Positions 31,985-39,963 of a stretch of DNA of 39,963 nucleotides are shown piece after piece. Made by a program: the position numbers and the translations under genes. The stretch's first letter is position 1. Every line of letters begins with the position of its first letter. This DNA is from Oscillospiraceae bacterium (lineage in GTDB: Bacteria; Bacillota; Clostridia; Oscillospirales; Oscillospiraceae): positions 1 through 39,963 of the forward strand of contig SVLL01000009.1 in NCBI GenBank assembly GCA_015067935.1, written 5' to 3'. The notes under the pieces are model-generated. The model was not told where the DNA came from and did no database searches. It was given only the letters and a program-made list of their open reading frames with translations.

Positions 31985-32010
31985 ACTCCCCAACCGTTCG
32001 GTTGGGGAGT
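31985..32010. terminator. Bidirectional terminator between ywaF-like and sortase genes
   Basis: ACTCCCCAACCG and CGGTTGGGGAGT pair perfectly around a TT loop. It lies between convergent genes. Confidence 0.85.
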
Positions 32011-32014
32011 TATT

Positions 32015-32944
32015 TCAATCAATACGCACTGCCATAATGACCAGTCGGCCATCGAATTCATTGGTGTAGGGGTCCCGGGTGCTGTACTCGCAGGTGTAAA
32101 CACACAGCAGCTTATCCCCATACTGGGGCACGATATCCGTCTCGATGCAAGACCAGCCCTGATATCCGCCGTAATCAAAGGCATAGCCCTTCACATCCCG
32201 GATGTATTTGTCAAAGGCCTCTTTGCTGTCAAAATCGATGGACAGATGGAAAGGATACCCGTAGGGCGTGCCGTCATTCAAAAACTGCCGTTCCATCGTC
32301 TTGAATACGGCAAAAATCTGATAGGTATGCTTTTCGTAGAGGGTGTCGAAGGAGAAGGTCTGGTGTTCCTCCCAGAATTTCTGATCCTGATACTTGTGCA
32401 ACGGTGCGAACATACCGCCGGTTTTCAGATAATGACCGCAGATCATAATATTGTCCGACGGTGCAAACACATCACATTCCAGCGGCACATAGGGGCAGCC
32501 AATTGCCACTTCCCCGTTGGGTGTTTTGTCGAACTGATGATACAGGTAAAAGTCCTCGTCATAGGGCGACTGCATCACCGGATAGCTGACACCCACATCG
32601 CTGTGGAAGCGAATATAGCCCACGGTATCCTTATTCAGTTCATAAATCGGCCGCAGGGAGGGCAGCATCATCGGTCCCTGAGGCGTGGAAGGGTTGACGC
32701 CCGGGATGCCGCTGGGCCGTGTAGGTACAGGTTTCTGATCGCCCTGCAGATAAAGATCTTCCAGATTCTCATAATCCTGCGCCGCATCGCTGCTTCGTAT
32801 AAAATAATTGCCAATATAGGCAGCGCACAGCAAAAATACACCGGAGAAAATAATCAGCAGGATATAATACATCCGCTTGCTGAATATGGACCGTTTCGGT
32901 TCTTGTTCGGTTGTATCGGGCTGAATGTCTTTTTGCTCGTCCAT
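32015..32944 (-). CDS. Class B sortase
   Basis: Sortases anchor surface proteins to peptidoglycan or pili. The 309-residue product has a short cytoplasmic tail, one membrane helix (about 25-48), a Pro/Gly-rich linker and a catalytic domain. The triad is visible: H171 in ICGHYLKTG, C285 in CVYTCEYST and R300 in DGRLVIMA. The sequence FYLYHQFD and length fit class B (SrtB). The ATG at 32944 follows AAAGGA; the frame is open 17 codons upstream. No sorting-signal substrate is seen nearby, so it acts on proteins encoded elsewhere. Confidence 0.9.
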   Translation of the reverse strand: MDEQKDIQPDTTEQEPKRSIFSKRMYYILLIIFSGVFLLCAAYIGNYFIRSSDAAQDYENLEDLYLQGDQKPVPTRPSGIPGVNPSTPQGPMMLPSLRPIYELNKDTVGYIRFHSDVGVSYPVMQSPYDEDFYLYHQFDKTPNGEVAIGCPYVPLECDVFAPSDNIMICGHYLKTGGMFAPLHKYQDQKFWEEHQTFSFDTLYEKHTYQIFAVFKTMERQFLNDGTPYGYPFHLSIDFDSKEAFDKYIRDVKGYAFDYGGYQGWSCIETDIVPQYGDKLLCVYTCEYSTRDPYTNEFDGRLVIMAVRID

Positions 32945-32975
32945 AGGATCGTTCCTTTGCTTTTGATTCCTCCCT

Positions 32976-33004
32976 ATCATAACGGATTTTGTCACAAATG
33001 TAAA
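32976..33004 (-). promoter_or_regulatory. Promoter of the sortase gene
   Basis: Minus strand TTTACA (32999-33004), 17-base spacer, TATGAT (32976-32981). Confidence 0.65.
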
Positions 33005-33029
33005 GGCTTAATTTGCCACCTGCGTTCCC

Positions 33030-33057
33030 TTGACTTGACGAGGATTTTTGCTATAAT
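33030..33057 (+). promoter_or_regulatory. Promoter of the hydrogenase gene
   Basis: TTGACT (33030-33035), 16-base spacer, TATAAT (33052-33057) with TGC extension, 30 bases before the ATG. It is divergent from the sortase promoter. Confidence 0.8.
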
Positions 33058-33087
33058 AACAAACAAAGAAACAAAGGAGAAACTGTT

Positions 33088-34593
33088 ATGCGCGGAATAC
33101 CATCCCTTATTACCGATATTCGTAAAAAGGTGTTTACAGAAGTTGCCAGAATGGCATATAACGGCGGCGATTACACCCGCGCGGAGGACCTGCCCTATAT
33201 TATTGTCCCCGGTGACCGCCCCTTGCATCGTGAATCCATTTTTCTGGAGCGGGCCATTGCCGGTGAACGGGTGCGCCTTGCTATGGGTCTTTCCCTGCAG
33301 CCGGTGCAGAGCCGGCATTTGATGACTGAGGGTATGGATGCTGCCGCTATTGCCCAGCAGTACTATGAGCCGCCGCTGGTCAATATCATCCCCTATGCGT
33401 GCCACGCCTGCCCCACCAACCAGTATCGGGTGACGGAAAGCTGCCAGAACTGCCTCGCCGCCTCCTGCCAGAAGGTCTGTCCCAAGGATGCCATTACCTT
33501 CGTTAACGGCAAGAGCCATATCGACCCGGACAAATGCATCAAGTGCGGCAAATGCGCCAAGGCCTGCCCCTACCACGCGATCATTCACTTAGAGCGTCCC
33601 TGTGCCGCCGCCTGCGGTATGGATGCCATCGGCGTGGGCGAAAACGGACGGGCTGTCATCAATCAGGATAAGTGCGTTTCCTGCGGTCAATGTCTGGTAT
33701 CCTGCCCCTTTGGTGCAATCGTGGACAAGGGCCAGATTTTCCAGGTGGTTCAATCCATTATGAAGGGCGACAAGGTCATTGCCATCGTCGCACCGGCCTT
33801 TATCGGTCAGTTTGGTAAGCACTCCACCCCCGGCAAGTTCATCGCCGCCATGAAGCAGTTGGGCTTCAAGCGAATCGTTGAAGTGGCTGTGGGCGCAGAT
33901 ATGTGTACCATTGAGGAAGCCAAGGACTTTATAGAAAAGGTTCCAAATGAACAAAAATATATGGCAACCTCCTGCTGCCCTGCATGGCATTCTATGATCT
34001 ACAAGCTGTTTCCCGACCAGTCCAAAAACATCTCTATGACCCTGACGCCTATGGTCTTTACCGCCCGGCTGATGAAGAAGGAATATCCCGGCTGTAAGGT
34101 GGTCTTTGTGGGCCCCTGCGCCGCAAAAAAGCTGGAAGCCATCCGGGAGGATATCCGCTCCGATGTGGACTTTGTGCTGACCTTTGAGGAATTGCAGGGT
34201 ATGTTTGAAGCCAAGGAGATCAATTTTGAGACCATCGAGCCGATGTACGACCTGAATGAAGGCACTGCCACCGGCCGTGGCTTTGCCGTTGCCGGCGGTG
34301 TAGCCGGTGCAGTGGAAAAGCTCATCAAGGAAACCAACCCGGATGCAGAGGTCAAAACCGCCCGTGCCGAAGGTCTCCGAGACTGCCGAAAGCTGATGAT
34401 GATGGCCAAAGCCGGTAAATATGACGGCTATCTGCTGGAGGGTATGGCCTGCCCCGGCGGTTGCGTGGCCGGTGCGGGAACGCTGCTGCCCGTAGAATTG
34501 GCTGCCAATGTAGTTGGCCGCTATCAAAAGGAAGCCGATGCGGAAAGCCCCTTGGAAAGTGCCTACCGGGACCGCGGCCATACACTGGATTAA
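33088..34593 (+). CDS. Monomeric [FeFe] hydrogenase, group B type
   Basis: The 501-residue protein carries an N-terminal cysteine-rich region (CHACP, CQNC, CQKVCP), two ferredoxin-like 4Fe-4S motifs (CIKCGKCAKACP and CVSCGQCLVSCP) and the H-cluster domain. All H-cluster cysteines are present: TSCCPAW (C296/C297), GPCAAKK (C344) and EGMACPGGC (C455, C459). TSCCPAW and GPCAAKK fit group B (TIGR04105) rather than group A. It would evolve H2 from, or exchange electrons with, ferredoxin in fermentation; catalysis by group B has been studied far less than group A. No maturases (HydEFG) or partner subunits are in the window. Confidence 0.92.
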   Translation: MRGIPSLITDIRKKVFTEVARMAYNGGDYTRAEDLPYIIVPGDRPLHRESIFLERAIAGERVRLAMGLSLQPVQSRHLMTEGMDAAAIAQQYYEPPLVNIIPYACHACPTNQYRVTESCQNCLAASCQKVCPKDAITFVNGKSHIDPDKCIKCGKCAKACPYHAIIHLERPCAAACGMDAIGVGENGRAVINQDKCVSCGQCLVSCPFGAIVDKGQIFQVVQSIMKGDKVIAIVAPAFIGQFGKHSTPGKFIAAMKQLGFKRIVEVAVGADMCTIEEAKDFIEKVPNEQKYMATSCCPAWHSMIYKLFPDQSKNISMTLTPMVFTARLMKKEYPGCKVVFVGPCAAKKLEAIREDIRSDVDFVLTFEELQGMFEAKEINFETIEPMYDLNEGTATGRGFAVAGGVAGAVEKLIKETNPDAEVKTARAEGLRDCRKLMMMAKAGKYDGYLLEGMACPGGCVAGAGTLLPVELAANVVGRYQKEADAESPLESAYRDRGHTLD

Positions 34594-34601
34594 CAATCAT
34601 A

Positions 34602-34732
34602 ACCACCGGCCGTGCCGGTGGTATGCACAGGCCCCCTTAGGGCCTTTTACCAGCCGAGCCTATAGGCTCATCGAATTTTCTTTCGCTTGCGTGTGGTGCC
34701 CCACCACCGCAGATGCGGTTAGGAGCGAACTA
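34602..34732 (+). other. Hairpin-rich non-coding stretch with hydrogenase terminator
   Basis: ACCACCGGC-CGT-GCCGGTGGT (34602-34622) is a likely terminator for the hydrogenase gene, though without a T run. A second hairpin, GGCCC/GGGCC followed by TTTT (34631-34649), is a better terminator. GAGCCTATAGGCTC forms a third. No gene is seen. Confidence 0.6.
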
Positions 34733-34854
34733 AGGCCCCCTTGTGTAAAGGGGGCTGTCACCGCACAGCGGTGACTGGGGGATTGTCACTACGAGTACAA
34801 CCCCTCCGTCACGGCTTAGCGCCGTGACACCTCCCCTTACACAGGGGAGGCTTT
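34732..34854. repeat. MITE-like palindromic element
   Basis: The two ends are imperfect inverted repeats of about 32 bases: AAGGCCCCCTTGTGTAAAGG on the left corresponds to the reverse complement of the right end (34823-34854). Inside, GTCACCG/CGGTGAC and GTCACGG/CCGTGAC form further hairpins. Similar palindromes are scattered through gut Clostridia genomes as far as I recall; no coding capacity is present. Confidence 0.7.
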
Positions 34855-34892
34855 CCGCTGCGGCGGGACTAGGCATAGCTAAAGCTTTTTGG

Positions 34893-34920
34893 AACCCCCA
34901 GCCGTGCTGGGGGTTTTCTT
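34893..34920 (+). terminator. Terminator-like hairpin after the MITE-like element
   Basis: AACCCCCAGC (34893-34902) and GCTGGGGGTT (34906-34915) pair across CGT, followed by TTCTTT on the plus strand. Confidence 0.7.
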
Positions 34921-34931
34921 TGACAACAAGA

Positions 34932-34962
34932 AAGAGCCTGCTGCGCAGCGCAGCAGGCTCTT
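34932..34962 (-). terminator. Terminator of the amino-acid ABC transporter operon
   Basis: AAGAGCCTGCTG and CAGCAGGCTCTT form a perfect 12-bp stem; on the minus strand it is followed by a T-rich stretch. It lies 5 bases past the ATPase stop. Confidence 0.85.
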
Positions 34963-34967
34963 CGTAT

Positions 34968-35690
34968 TTACAGTACCTTGGACAGAAAGTCCTGAAGTCT
35001 GGGATGCTGAGGATGATCAAAAACCTCCTCGGGCGTTCCCTGCTCCACCACTTTGCCCTCGTCCATAAACAGCACCCGGTTGCCCACCTCACGGGCAAAG
35101 CCCATCTCATGGGTGACGACCACCATGGTCATACCTTCTTCTGCCAGTTCTTTCATAACAGAGAGCACTTCGCCAACCATCTCCGGATCCAGCGCAGAGG
35201 TAGGCTCATCAAAAAGCATCACCTTGGGGTTCATAGCCAAGGCACGGACAATGGCAATTCTCTGCTTCTGACCGCCGGAGAGCTGATTGGGATAGGCATT
35301 CGCCTTTTCCTCCAACCCCACACGCTTCAACAGCTGCATTGCCTTCTCTTCAGCTTCAGCCTTGGTCATCAGCTTGGTACGGATGGGAGCCAGTGTGATA
35401 TTCTTCAGGATGGTCATATTGGGAAACAGATTGAAATGCTGGAAAACCATACCCATCTGCCGGCGGATCTGGTCGATGTTCACCTTGGTGTCCGTAATAT
35501 CCACGCCGTCGAATACAATACTGCCTGCGGAGGGGTTCTCCATCAGGTTCAGGCAGCGCAGGAAGGTAGACTTGCCGGAGCCGGAGGGTCCGATGATAAC
35601 CACCTTATCACCGGGATAGATATGCTCGGAAATATCATTCAAAACCAGATGATCACCGAAGGATTTGCTCAAATTTTTAACGTCTATCAC
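34968..35690 (-). CDS. Amino-acid ABC transporter ATP-binding protein (GlnQ family)
   Basis: The 240-residue product is a PAAT-family ATPase: [17 protein letters not shown] at the start, Walker [10 protein letters not shown], signature LSGGQKQR, Walker [15 protein letters not shown] and the H-loop VVTHEMGFA. It energises uptake of a polar amino acid together with the permease and binding protein encoded upstream. Its start overlaps the permease stop by 14 bases. Substrate specificity cannot be read from the ATPase. Confidence 0.93.
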   Translation of the reverse strand: MIDVKNLSKSFGDHLVLNDISEHIYPGDKVVIIGPSGSGKSTFLRCLNLMENPSAGSIVFDGVDITDTKVNIDQIRRQMGMVFQHFNLFPNMTILKNITLAPIRTKLMTKAEAEEKAMQLLKRVGLEEKANAYPNQLSGGQKQRIAIVRALAMNPKVMLFDEPTSALDPEMVGEVLSVMKELAEEGMTMVVVTHEMGFAREVGNRVLFMDEGKVVEQGTPEEVFDHPQHPRLQDFLSKVL

Positions 35691-36444
35691 TTTGGCGCAG
35701 TCTCCTTTCCAACAGATTCAGCAGCGCGCTGAAAATCATAACCAGCACGAGGTAAATGCACGCAACACCGATCAGCGGGAACATTTGCTCATAGGTGCGT
35801 CCGTAAATGCCCTGTGCGGCATAAACCAGCTCCTTACCGCCAATAACGGTAATCAAAGAAGTATCCTTCAGCAGGATGATAAACTCATTGCCCAGCGAAG
35901 GCAAGATTGCCTTAAATGCCTGCGGAATCACAATAAATCGCATGGTGTCCACATAATTCAGGCCCAGGCTGCGGCCTGCCTCCGCCTGACCGGGATCCAA
36001 AGCCATCAGACCGCCGCGAATGATTTCTGCCACATACGCGCCGGAATTGATACCCAGAGTCAAAGTGCCGATCATGGTAAACTCACGGCTCTTGGAGAAA
36101 ATGACAAAGCACATAATCAGCAGCTGCACCATCATAGGTGTGCCGCGGATAACCGTTACATAGACCTTGCAGATGGCATTGATAACACCCAGAATCGGAT
36201 TGTGCTTGCCCACGCGCTGCTGATCGTGGGCAGTACGGACAATGGCCACTAAAATACCGATGATGACACCCATACACAGTGCCATTGCCGTAACGATCAG
36301 GGTCGTCTGAACGCCCTCCAGATATTGCAGCCAGCGGTCACTTTCAATAAACGCCTGATAAAATTTCACAAAGAATTCCTGCCAGAAGGGCAGCTCTTCT
36401 CCTGCAATCATCTGGCTTTGCCACAACAGATAATATTCTTCCAC
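35677..36444 (-). CDS. Amino-acid ABC transporter permease
   Basis: The 255-residue product is a HisM/GlnP-type permease with about five membrane helices and the EAA loop ([22 protein letters not shown]). The segment [17 protein letters not shown] is the usual first core helix, and RGTPMMVQL is the common family motif. It is second in the operon, after the binding protein gene and a leaky hairpin. Confidence 0.92.
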   Translation of the reverse strand: MEEYYLLWQSQMIAGEELPFWQEFFVKFYQAFIESDRWLQYLEGVQTTLIVTAMALCMGVIIGILVAIVRTAHDQQRVGKHNPILGVINAICKVYVTVIRGTPMMVQLLIMCFVIFSKSREFTMIGTLTLGINSGAYVAEIIRGGLMALDPGQAEAGRSLGLNYVDTMRFIVIPQAFKAILPSLGNEFIILLKDTSLITVIGGKELVYAAQGIYGRTYEQMFPLIGVACIYLVLVMIFSALLNLLERRLRQSDRR

Positions 36445-36473
36445 GAATTACCTCACTATTTCTTCACGACAGA

Positions 36474-36494
36474 AAGGGCAGCAGTGCTGCCCTT
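36474..36494 (-). terminator. Intercistronic hairpin between binding protein and permease genes
   Basis: AAGGGCAGC and GCTGCCCTT pair perfectly across AGT, with only a short T run after it on the minus strand. Such hairpins often give higher levels of the binding protein than of the membrane parts. Confidence 0.6.
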
Positions 36495-36504
36495 CCGTTT
36501 GTTT

Positions 36505-37284
36505 TTAGTTAGCCTTGATGTACTTTGCAACAATGGTGTCCAGAGTGCCGTCAGCCTTCAGCTCACCCAGAGCCTTATTGACAGCTTCCTTCAGCTCGGC
36601 ATTGCCCTTGGGCAGGCCGATCGCATACTGCTCTTCCACCCATTCGCCTTCCAGAATGGTCAGGCCGGCGTTAGCGGCCACATGCTCCTTTGCGGGTGCG
36701 TTGTCGATGATGATGCAGTCGATCTGACCATTCTTCAGAGCCTCGATGGCAGCTGCATCGGTCTCGAAAGCAATCACATGGTCCTCACCGTAACCGCCGT
36801 TCTCGGGGGTATCGGAAGCGTAGATGTAACCGGTGGTGCCGCGCTGTGCACCGATCATCTTCTCACCCATATTGTCCAGAGTCACATCGGAGCCTTCCTT
36901 GACGATGACCACCAAAGTGGAGGTAGCATAGCTATCGGAGAAGTCCATAACCAGCTTACGCTTTTCGGTAACGGAAACGCCGGACATAACCATATCGCTC
37001 TTGCCCTGCTGAACAGCCATCAGCGCAGCATCAAAGCTCATATCGTCAACAACCAGCTCCAGACCCAGCTTAGCAGCAATGGCCTCAGCGATCTCCACAT
37101 CGATACCGATGAACTTGCCGCTGTCGTCCTTCATCTCGTAGGGAGGGAACTCAGCGTTGGTGGACATAATCAGCTTGCCCTTTTCGATGGTGTAGCCATC
37201 ATCGTTGCTTTCGGTGGTAGTGCAGCCGGCGAACATGCCGATGGCCATCAGAACGGCCAGCATCAAAGCGAACAGTTTTTTCAT
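36505..37284 (-). CDS. Amino-acid ABC transporter substrate-binding lipoprotein
   Basis: The 259-residue product has a lipoprotein signal (MKKLFALMLAVLMAIG, lipobox FAGC, cysteine 21) and a periplasmic-binding-protein type 3 domain: GKLIMSTNAEFPPYEMKDD, IGIDVEIAEAIAAKLG, VTEKRKLVMDFSDSY and GLPKGNAELKEAVNKAL. It captures a polar amino acid or cystine and hands it to the permease. First gene of the operon, which agrees with highest expression. Confidence 0.93.
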   Translation of the reverse strand: MKKLFALMLAVLMAIGMFAGCTTTESNDDGYTIEKGKLIMSTNAEFPPYEMKDDSGKFIGIDVEIAEAIAAKLGLELVVDDMSFDAALMAVQQGKSDMVMSGVSVTEKRKLVMDFSDSYATSTLVVIVKEGSDVTLDNMGEKMIGAQRGTTGYIYASDTPENGGYGEDHVIAFETDAAAIEALKNGQIDCIIIDNAPAKEHVAANAGLTILEGEWVEEQYAIGLPKGNAELKEAVNKALGELKADGTLDTIVAKYIKAN

Positions 37285-37332
37285 AATCGTAATCTCCTTT
37301 TCTGTCCCGCTTCCGCGGGCTCAATTTGATGT

Positions 37333-37365
37333 ATGAATAATACCACGAATATTATTCATCGTCAA
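37333..37365 (-). promoter_or_regulatory. Promoter with operator-like inverted repeat for the ABC operon
   Basis: Minus strand TTGACG (37360-37365), 17-base spacer, TATTAT (37337-37342). A perfect 10-bp inverted repeat, ATGAATAATA (37333-37342) and TATTATTCAT (37350-37359), covers the -10 box and spacer. It is a good repressor site. ATGAAT/ATTCAT half-sites recall ArgR/AhrC boxes, but the spacing is not canonical. A GC-rich hairpin (GCCCGC-GGAA-GCGGG) follows in the leader. Confidence 0.7.
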
Positions 37366-37369
37366 GTGT

Positions 37370-37553
37370 TAGAAAGTCCAAAATATGTACAATTATTCCG
37401 TTTTGTAATATGCACTATGCACAATTGTGATACTAATTCCCGCATATTTGCATAAATTTACCCATTTTTGTTAAAATTTTCGTTTGTATACTATGCATAT
37501 TATTCCGCATATTCGAATATATATGCATTCCATTATCCATTTGTAAGCAAATA
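37370..37553. other. AT-rich intergenic DNA with repeated TATGCA motifs
   Basis: About 180 bases of very AT-rich sequence with recurring TATGCA/TGCATA words and the palindromic stretch ATTCGAATATATATGCAT. No gene, convincing promoter pair or RNA is seen. It could be a curved DNA segment or hold upstream regulator sites. Confidence 0.4.
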
Positions 37554-37554
37554 A

Positions 37555-37580
37555 ACATCCCCACCATTTGGCAGGGATGT
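37555..37580 (-). terminator. Terminator of the murD-ispD-ispF operon
   Basis: ACATCCC (37555-37561) and GGGATGT (37574-37580) form a stem just after ispF; TTTATTT follows on the minus strand. Confidence 0.8.
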
Positions 37581-37583
37581 AGC

Positions 37584-38054
37584 TTATTCTTCCAGCAGGC
37601 ATACCGCATGGCAGCTGATGCCTTCCAGATGTCCGGTAAAACCCAGCCCCTCCTCCGTGGTGGCCTTCACATTCACCCGTTCCGGAGCCAGCTGCAGCGT
37701 ATCGGCAATATTTTGAACCATTTGGGGAAGGAACGGGCTCACCTTCGGCTTTTGGGCGATCAGGGTAACATCCACATTGCTGATGTGATACCCCTTTTGG
37801 GCGATCAGAAACCCGATTTTCCCCAGCAAATCCCGGGAATCCGCGCCCTTATAGGCCGGATCTGTGTCCGGAAAATGGTAGCCGATGTCCCGGAGCCCCG
37901 CCGCGCCCAGCAGCGCATCCGACACCGCATGGAGCAGCACATCCGCATCGCTGTGACCCGAAAGACCCTTTTCGTAGGGAATTTTCACGCCGCCGAGGAT
38001 CAAATCCCGACCCTCCACCAGCTTATGCACATCGTATCCGTGTCCGATCCTCAT
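37584..38054 (-). CDS. ispF: 2-C-methyl-D-erythritol 2,4-cyclodiphosphate synthase
   Basis: IspF forms the cyclic diphosphate in the MEP isoprenoid pathway. The 156-residue product carries [11 protein letters not shown] (metal Asp/His), [39 protein letters not shown], and the C-terminal [10 protein letters not shown]. Length is normal. Its start overlaps the ispD stop by 4 bases. Confidence 0.97.
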   Translation of the reverse strand: MRIGHGYDVHKLVEGRDLILGGVKIPYEKGLSGHSDADVLLHAVSDALLGAAGLRDIGYHFPDTDPAYKGADSRDLLGKIGFLIAQKGYHISNVDVTLIAQKPKVSPFLPQMVQNIADTLQLAPERVNVKATTEEGLGFTGHLEGISCHAVCLLEE

Positions 38055-38773
38055 TTCATTTCCTCCAGCAGAATTTCTGCGATTTTCAGATCCATCGGTG
38101 TGGTGATTTTGAGGTTTTTCTCGTCACCTTCCACCATCACAACGGACATTCCCATCCGCTCTACCGCAGAGCAATCGTCGGTCACTTCTGCCGCATCCTC
38201 CCTCGCCTTGACCAAAGCCGCCCGGAGCAAGTCCTTATCAAAGACCTGCGGGGTCTGCACAGCTCGGAGGGTATTTCTGTCCGGTGTGCCCGTCACAAGG
38301 CATTTTTCCACTGTCTTGACCGTATCCTTTACCGGAACAGCCGGAGCAGCAGCACCGTAATGACCGGCAGCGCGCACAGTCCGATCGATGACATCATTGG
38401 ACACAAAGGGTCTTGCGCCATCGTGCACCGCCGCCAGCTTCATATCCTTGGACAGTGCGCCCAGACCGATCTCCACCGACTCCTGCCGGGTCTTTCCGCC
38501 CACCAGTACTACCTGTACCTTGTCAAAATCGTGACACAAGTCCATAACGGGAACGATCAGCTCCTGCCGGGTGACGATCACGATCTCCTTGATGGCATCG
38601 CAGTTTTGGAAAGCACGGACGGTACGCACGATCATCGGCTCACCTCCGAGAAGTGCCATTACTTTGTCAATGCCCTCCATACGGGAGGCAGTGCCTGCCG
38701 CCACGATCACCGCGCCGCAGGGCTTTGTGGGCAATGTCTTGCGAAATATTGTTTTGAACTTGGAAAAATCCAT
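38051..38773 (-). CDS. ispD: 2-C-methyl-D-erythritol 4-phosphate cytidylyltransferase
   Basis: IspD adds CMP to methylerythritol phosphate. After a 16-residue N-terminal extension ([16 protein letters not shown]), the 240-residue product shows the nucleotide loop [41 protein letters not shown] and [14 protein letters not shown]. Directly coupled to ispF; the pair commits the cell to the MEP route. Confidence 0.95.
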   Translation of the reverse strand: MDFSKFKTIFRKTLPTKPCGAVIVAAGTASRMEGIDKVMALLGGEPMIVRTVRAFQNCDAIKEIVIVTRQELIVPVMDLCHDFDKVQVVLVGGKTRQESVEIGLGALSKDMKLAAVHDGARPFVSNDVIDRTVRAAGHYGAAAPAVPVKDTVKTVEKCLVTGTPDRNTLRAVQTPQVFDKDLLRAALVKAREDAAEVTDDCSAVERMGMSVVMVEGDEKNLKITTPMDLKIAEILLEEMK

Positions 38774-38775
38774 AA

Positions 38776-39963
38776 TTACAGCTCCATCACAAGTTTTTTG
38801 AAGTATGCGCCCCGAACCATAAAGTTTTTGAACTGGTCAAAGGCTGCGGATGCCGGGCTCATCAGCACCACATCTCCAGGCTGTGCTGCGGCTGCCGCGG
38901 CGTAAACGGCAGCAGTGAAATCCGCACATTCCACGATCTGCGGCTGTGCCTCTCCGCATTTTTCCACAGCCTCCCGGATAAGCGGACCGGTAGCTCCTCC
39001 CAAAACCAGCGTCTTCACATGCTTGCAAATTTCCGGACCCAGCACATCATAGGGAATGTGCTTGTCATAGCCGCCGGCAATCAGGATAACCTTTTCCGGA
39101 AAACTGCGCAAGCCGGCAATGGTCCGGCTGGGGGACGAGGCAATGGAATCATTATAAAACCGCACACCGTCTTTGATGCGCACCAGCTCAATGCGATGCT
39201 CCACACCGCCAAAGGTTCTCGCTACCTTGCGGACTGTGTCATCAGAGGCCATACCCTCCACCGCTGCGATGGCCGCCATATAGTTTTCAATATTATGGAC
39301 ACCGGGGATCAGAATATCCTTGCTGTCCAGTACCTGCTCACCATTGCGGCAGATGATACCTTCCTTCAGGCACACATCCCCCTGCCCAATCCGGGCAAAG
39401 CTGCGTGTTGTGCCGTTTCCCCGAAGCGGCGCGGTGAGGGCATTGTCAGCATTGACCACCAGAACGCCGTCAGTATTCTGGAAACGGTAAATATTCTTCT
39501 TGGCTTCCACATACTCATCCATATCCTTGTGAATATCCAGATGGTTGGGGGCCAGATTGGTGATCACCGCCACGGAGGGGCTGTGGGTCATATCCATCAG
39601 CTGGAAGGAGCTGAGCTCCACCACCGCCACATCCTCCTTTTTCATCTTCCGGACCAAAGGCAGCAGGGGCGTGCCGATGTTGCCGCCCAGCCAGACGGTA
39701 TTCCCCTCTTCCTCCAGAATCTTGGAAATCAGGGTCGTGGTTGTGGTCTTACCGTCGGAACCGGTGACGGCAATGATGGGACAGGGGCAAACCTGAAAGA
39801 ATGCCTCCATCTCCGAGGTGATGGCTGCGCCGCCGTCCCGCAGAGCCTTCACAGCAGGGCTGTCCGGATGCATACCGGGGGTGCGGAAAGCGATCTGCGC
39901 GGTCATTTCCTCATAGAAATGCTCGCCCAGATACAGCTTGCAGCCCATTCTTCCAGCTCCAGC
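38776..39963 (-). CDS. murD: UDP-N-acetylmuramoyl-L-alanine--D-glutamate ligase (5' end outside the window)
   Basis: MurD adds D-glutamate to the peptidoglycan precursor. The visible part (about 395 residues) contains the ATP loop VTGSDGKTTTTTLI, the GGNIGTPLL region, ELSSFQL, ITNLAPNHLDIH, a lysine-bearing EYVEAKKNIYRFQ, VEHRIELV and NDSIASSPSRTIAGL. The full enzyme has about 450 residues, and the open frame runs through the window edge, so the N-terminal UDP-binding part lies outside. It ends 2 bases before ispD starts. Confidence 0.95.
   Translation of the reverse strand, partial: AGAGRMGCKLYLGEHFYEEMTAQIAFRTPGMHPDSPAVKALRDGGAAITSEMEAFFQVCPCPIIAVTGSDGKTTTTTLISKILEEEGNTVWLGGNIGTPLLPLVRKMKKEDVAVVELSSFQLMDMTHSPSVAVITNLAPNHLDIHKDMDEYVEAKKNIYRFQNTDGVLVVNADNALTAPLRGNGTTRSFARIGQGDVCLKEGIICRNGEQVLDSKDILIPGVHNIENYMAAIAAVEGMASDDTVRKVARTFGGVEHRIELVRIKDGVRFYNDSIASSPSRTIAGLRSFPEKVILIAGGYDKHIPYDVLGPEICKHVKTLVLGGATGPLIREAVEKCGEAQPQIVECADFTAAVYAAAAAAQPGDVVLMSPASAAFDQFKNFMVRGAYFKKLVMEL

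Noticed and set aside
31970..33322. A 450-codon plus-strand open frame
   Set aside because: It runs through a terminator, antisense to the sortase gene, through two promoters and into the hydrogenase gene in another frame.
33589..34596. A 335-codon minus-strand open frame opposite the hydrogenase
   Set aside because: Antisense shadow; the hydrogenase frame has all H-cluster motifs.
37370..37553. Replication origin or DnaA-box cluster in AT-rich DNA
   Set aside because: No recognisable TTATCCACA-type boxes and no dnaA or dnaN next to it.

Overview
The window reads as chromosomal DNA of a low-to-moderate GC gut-type Clostridia member, most likely an Oscillospiraceae/Ruminococcaceae relative. 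Grounds are the gene order yicC-remA-gmk-rpoZ-priA-def-fmt-rsmB-rlmN-prpC-prkC-rsgA, the c-di-AMP pair cdaA-cdaR, a monomeric group B [FeFe] hydrogenase, a class B sortase, a DUF4179 anti-sigma partner, and Firmicutes-type promoters and Shine-Dalgarno sites. The species call is inference.

Layout. 1-620: rpsJ (minus strand, complete except its stop) with a strong promoter and a long structured leader. 690-16028: one long minus-strand housekeeping block running from a TTGCGG-17-TATAAT promoter at 16103-16131 through cdaA, cdaR, yicC, remA, gmk, rpoZ, priA, def, fmt, rsmB, rlmN, prpC, prkC and rsgA to a membrane glycosyltransferase. It joins c-di-AMP synthesis, RNA decay, nucleotide supply, replication restart, N-formyl-methionine handling, rRNA modification, Ser/Thr signalling and ribosome assembly. 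16165-17513: a cysteine-desulfurase-like enzyme with a DUF3343 Se/S carrier-like protein. 17668-22329: a plus-strand lipid/ester locus with an esterase fused to a condensation-type acyltransferase, a zinc-ribbon membrane protein, a PlsC-type acyltransferase, then a terminator and an alpha/beta hydrolase.

22350-27300 is the accessory region. A tRNA-Leu gene has a duplicated, truncated 5' half. A TMEM164/YwaF-like membrane protein and a DUF5662 protein follow. Then comes tRNA-Gln with two further copies of its 3' end downstream. Between these copies lies a visibly AT-rich island of about 2.2 kb bounded by perfect 22-bp inverted repeats and flanked by 167-bp direct repeats. It carries a three-gene operon: a membrane-anchored unknown, a zinc-finger plus PD-(D/E)XK-type nuclease, and a small helical protein. 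This is the best candidate for an undescribed system here.

27374-34593 holds short single-purpose units: an ECF sigma/DUF4179 pair, a small membrane protein that appears to start at AUA, a GH29 fucosidase, a small lipoprotein, a YwaF protein, a class B sortase and the hydrogenase. Near-identical terminator hairpins recur. 34602-34964 is packed with hairpins and a MITE-like palindromic element. 34968-37365 is an amino-acid ABC transporter operon with an operator-like inverted repeat in its promoter. 37584-39963 carries ispF, ispD and a 5'-truncated murD.
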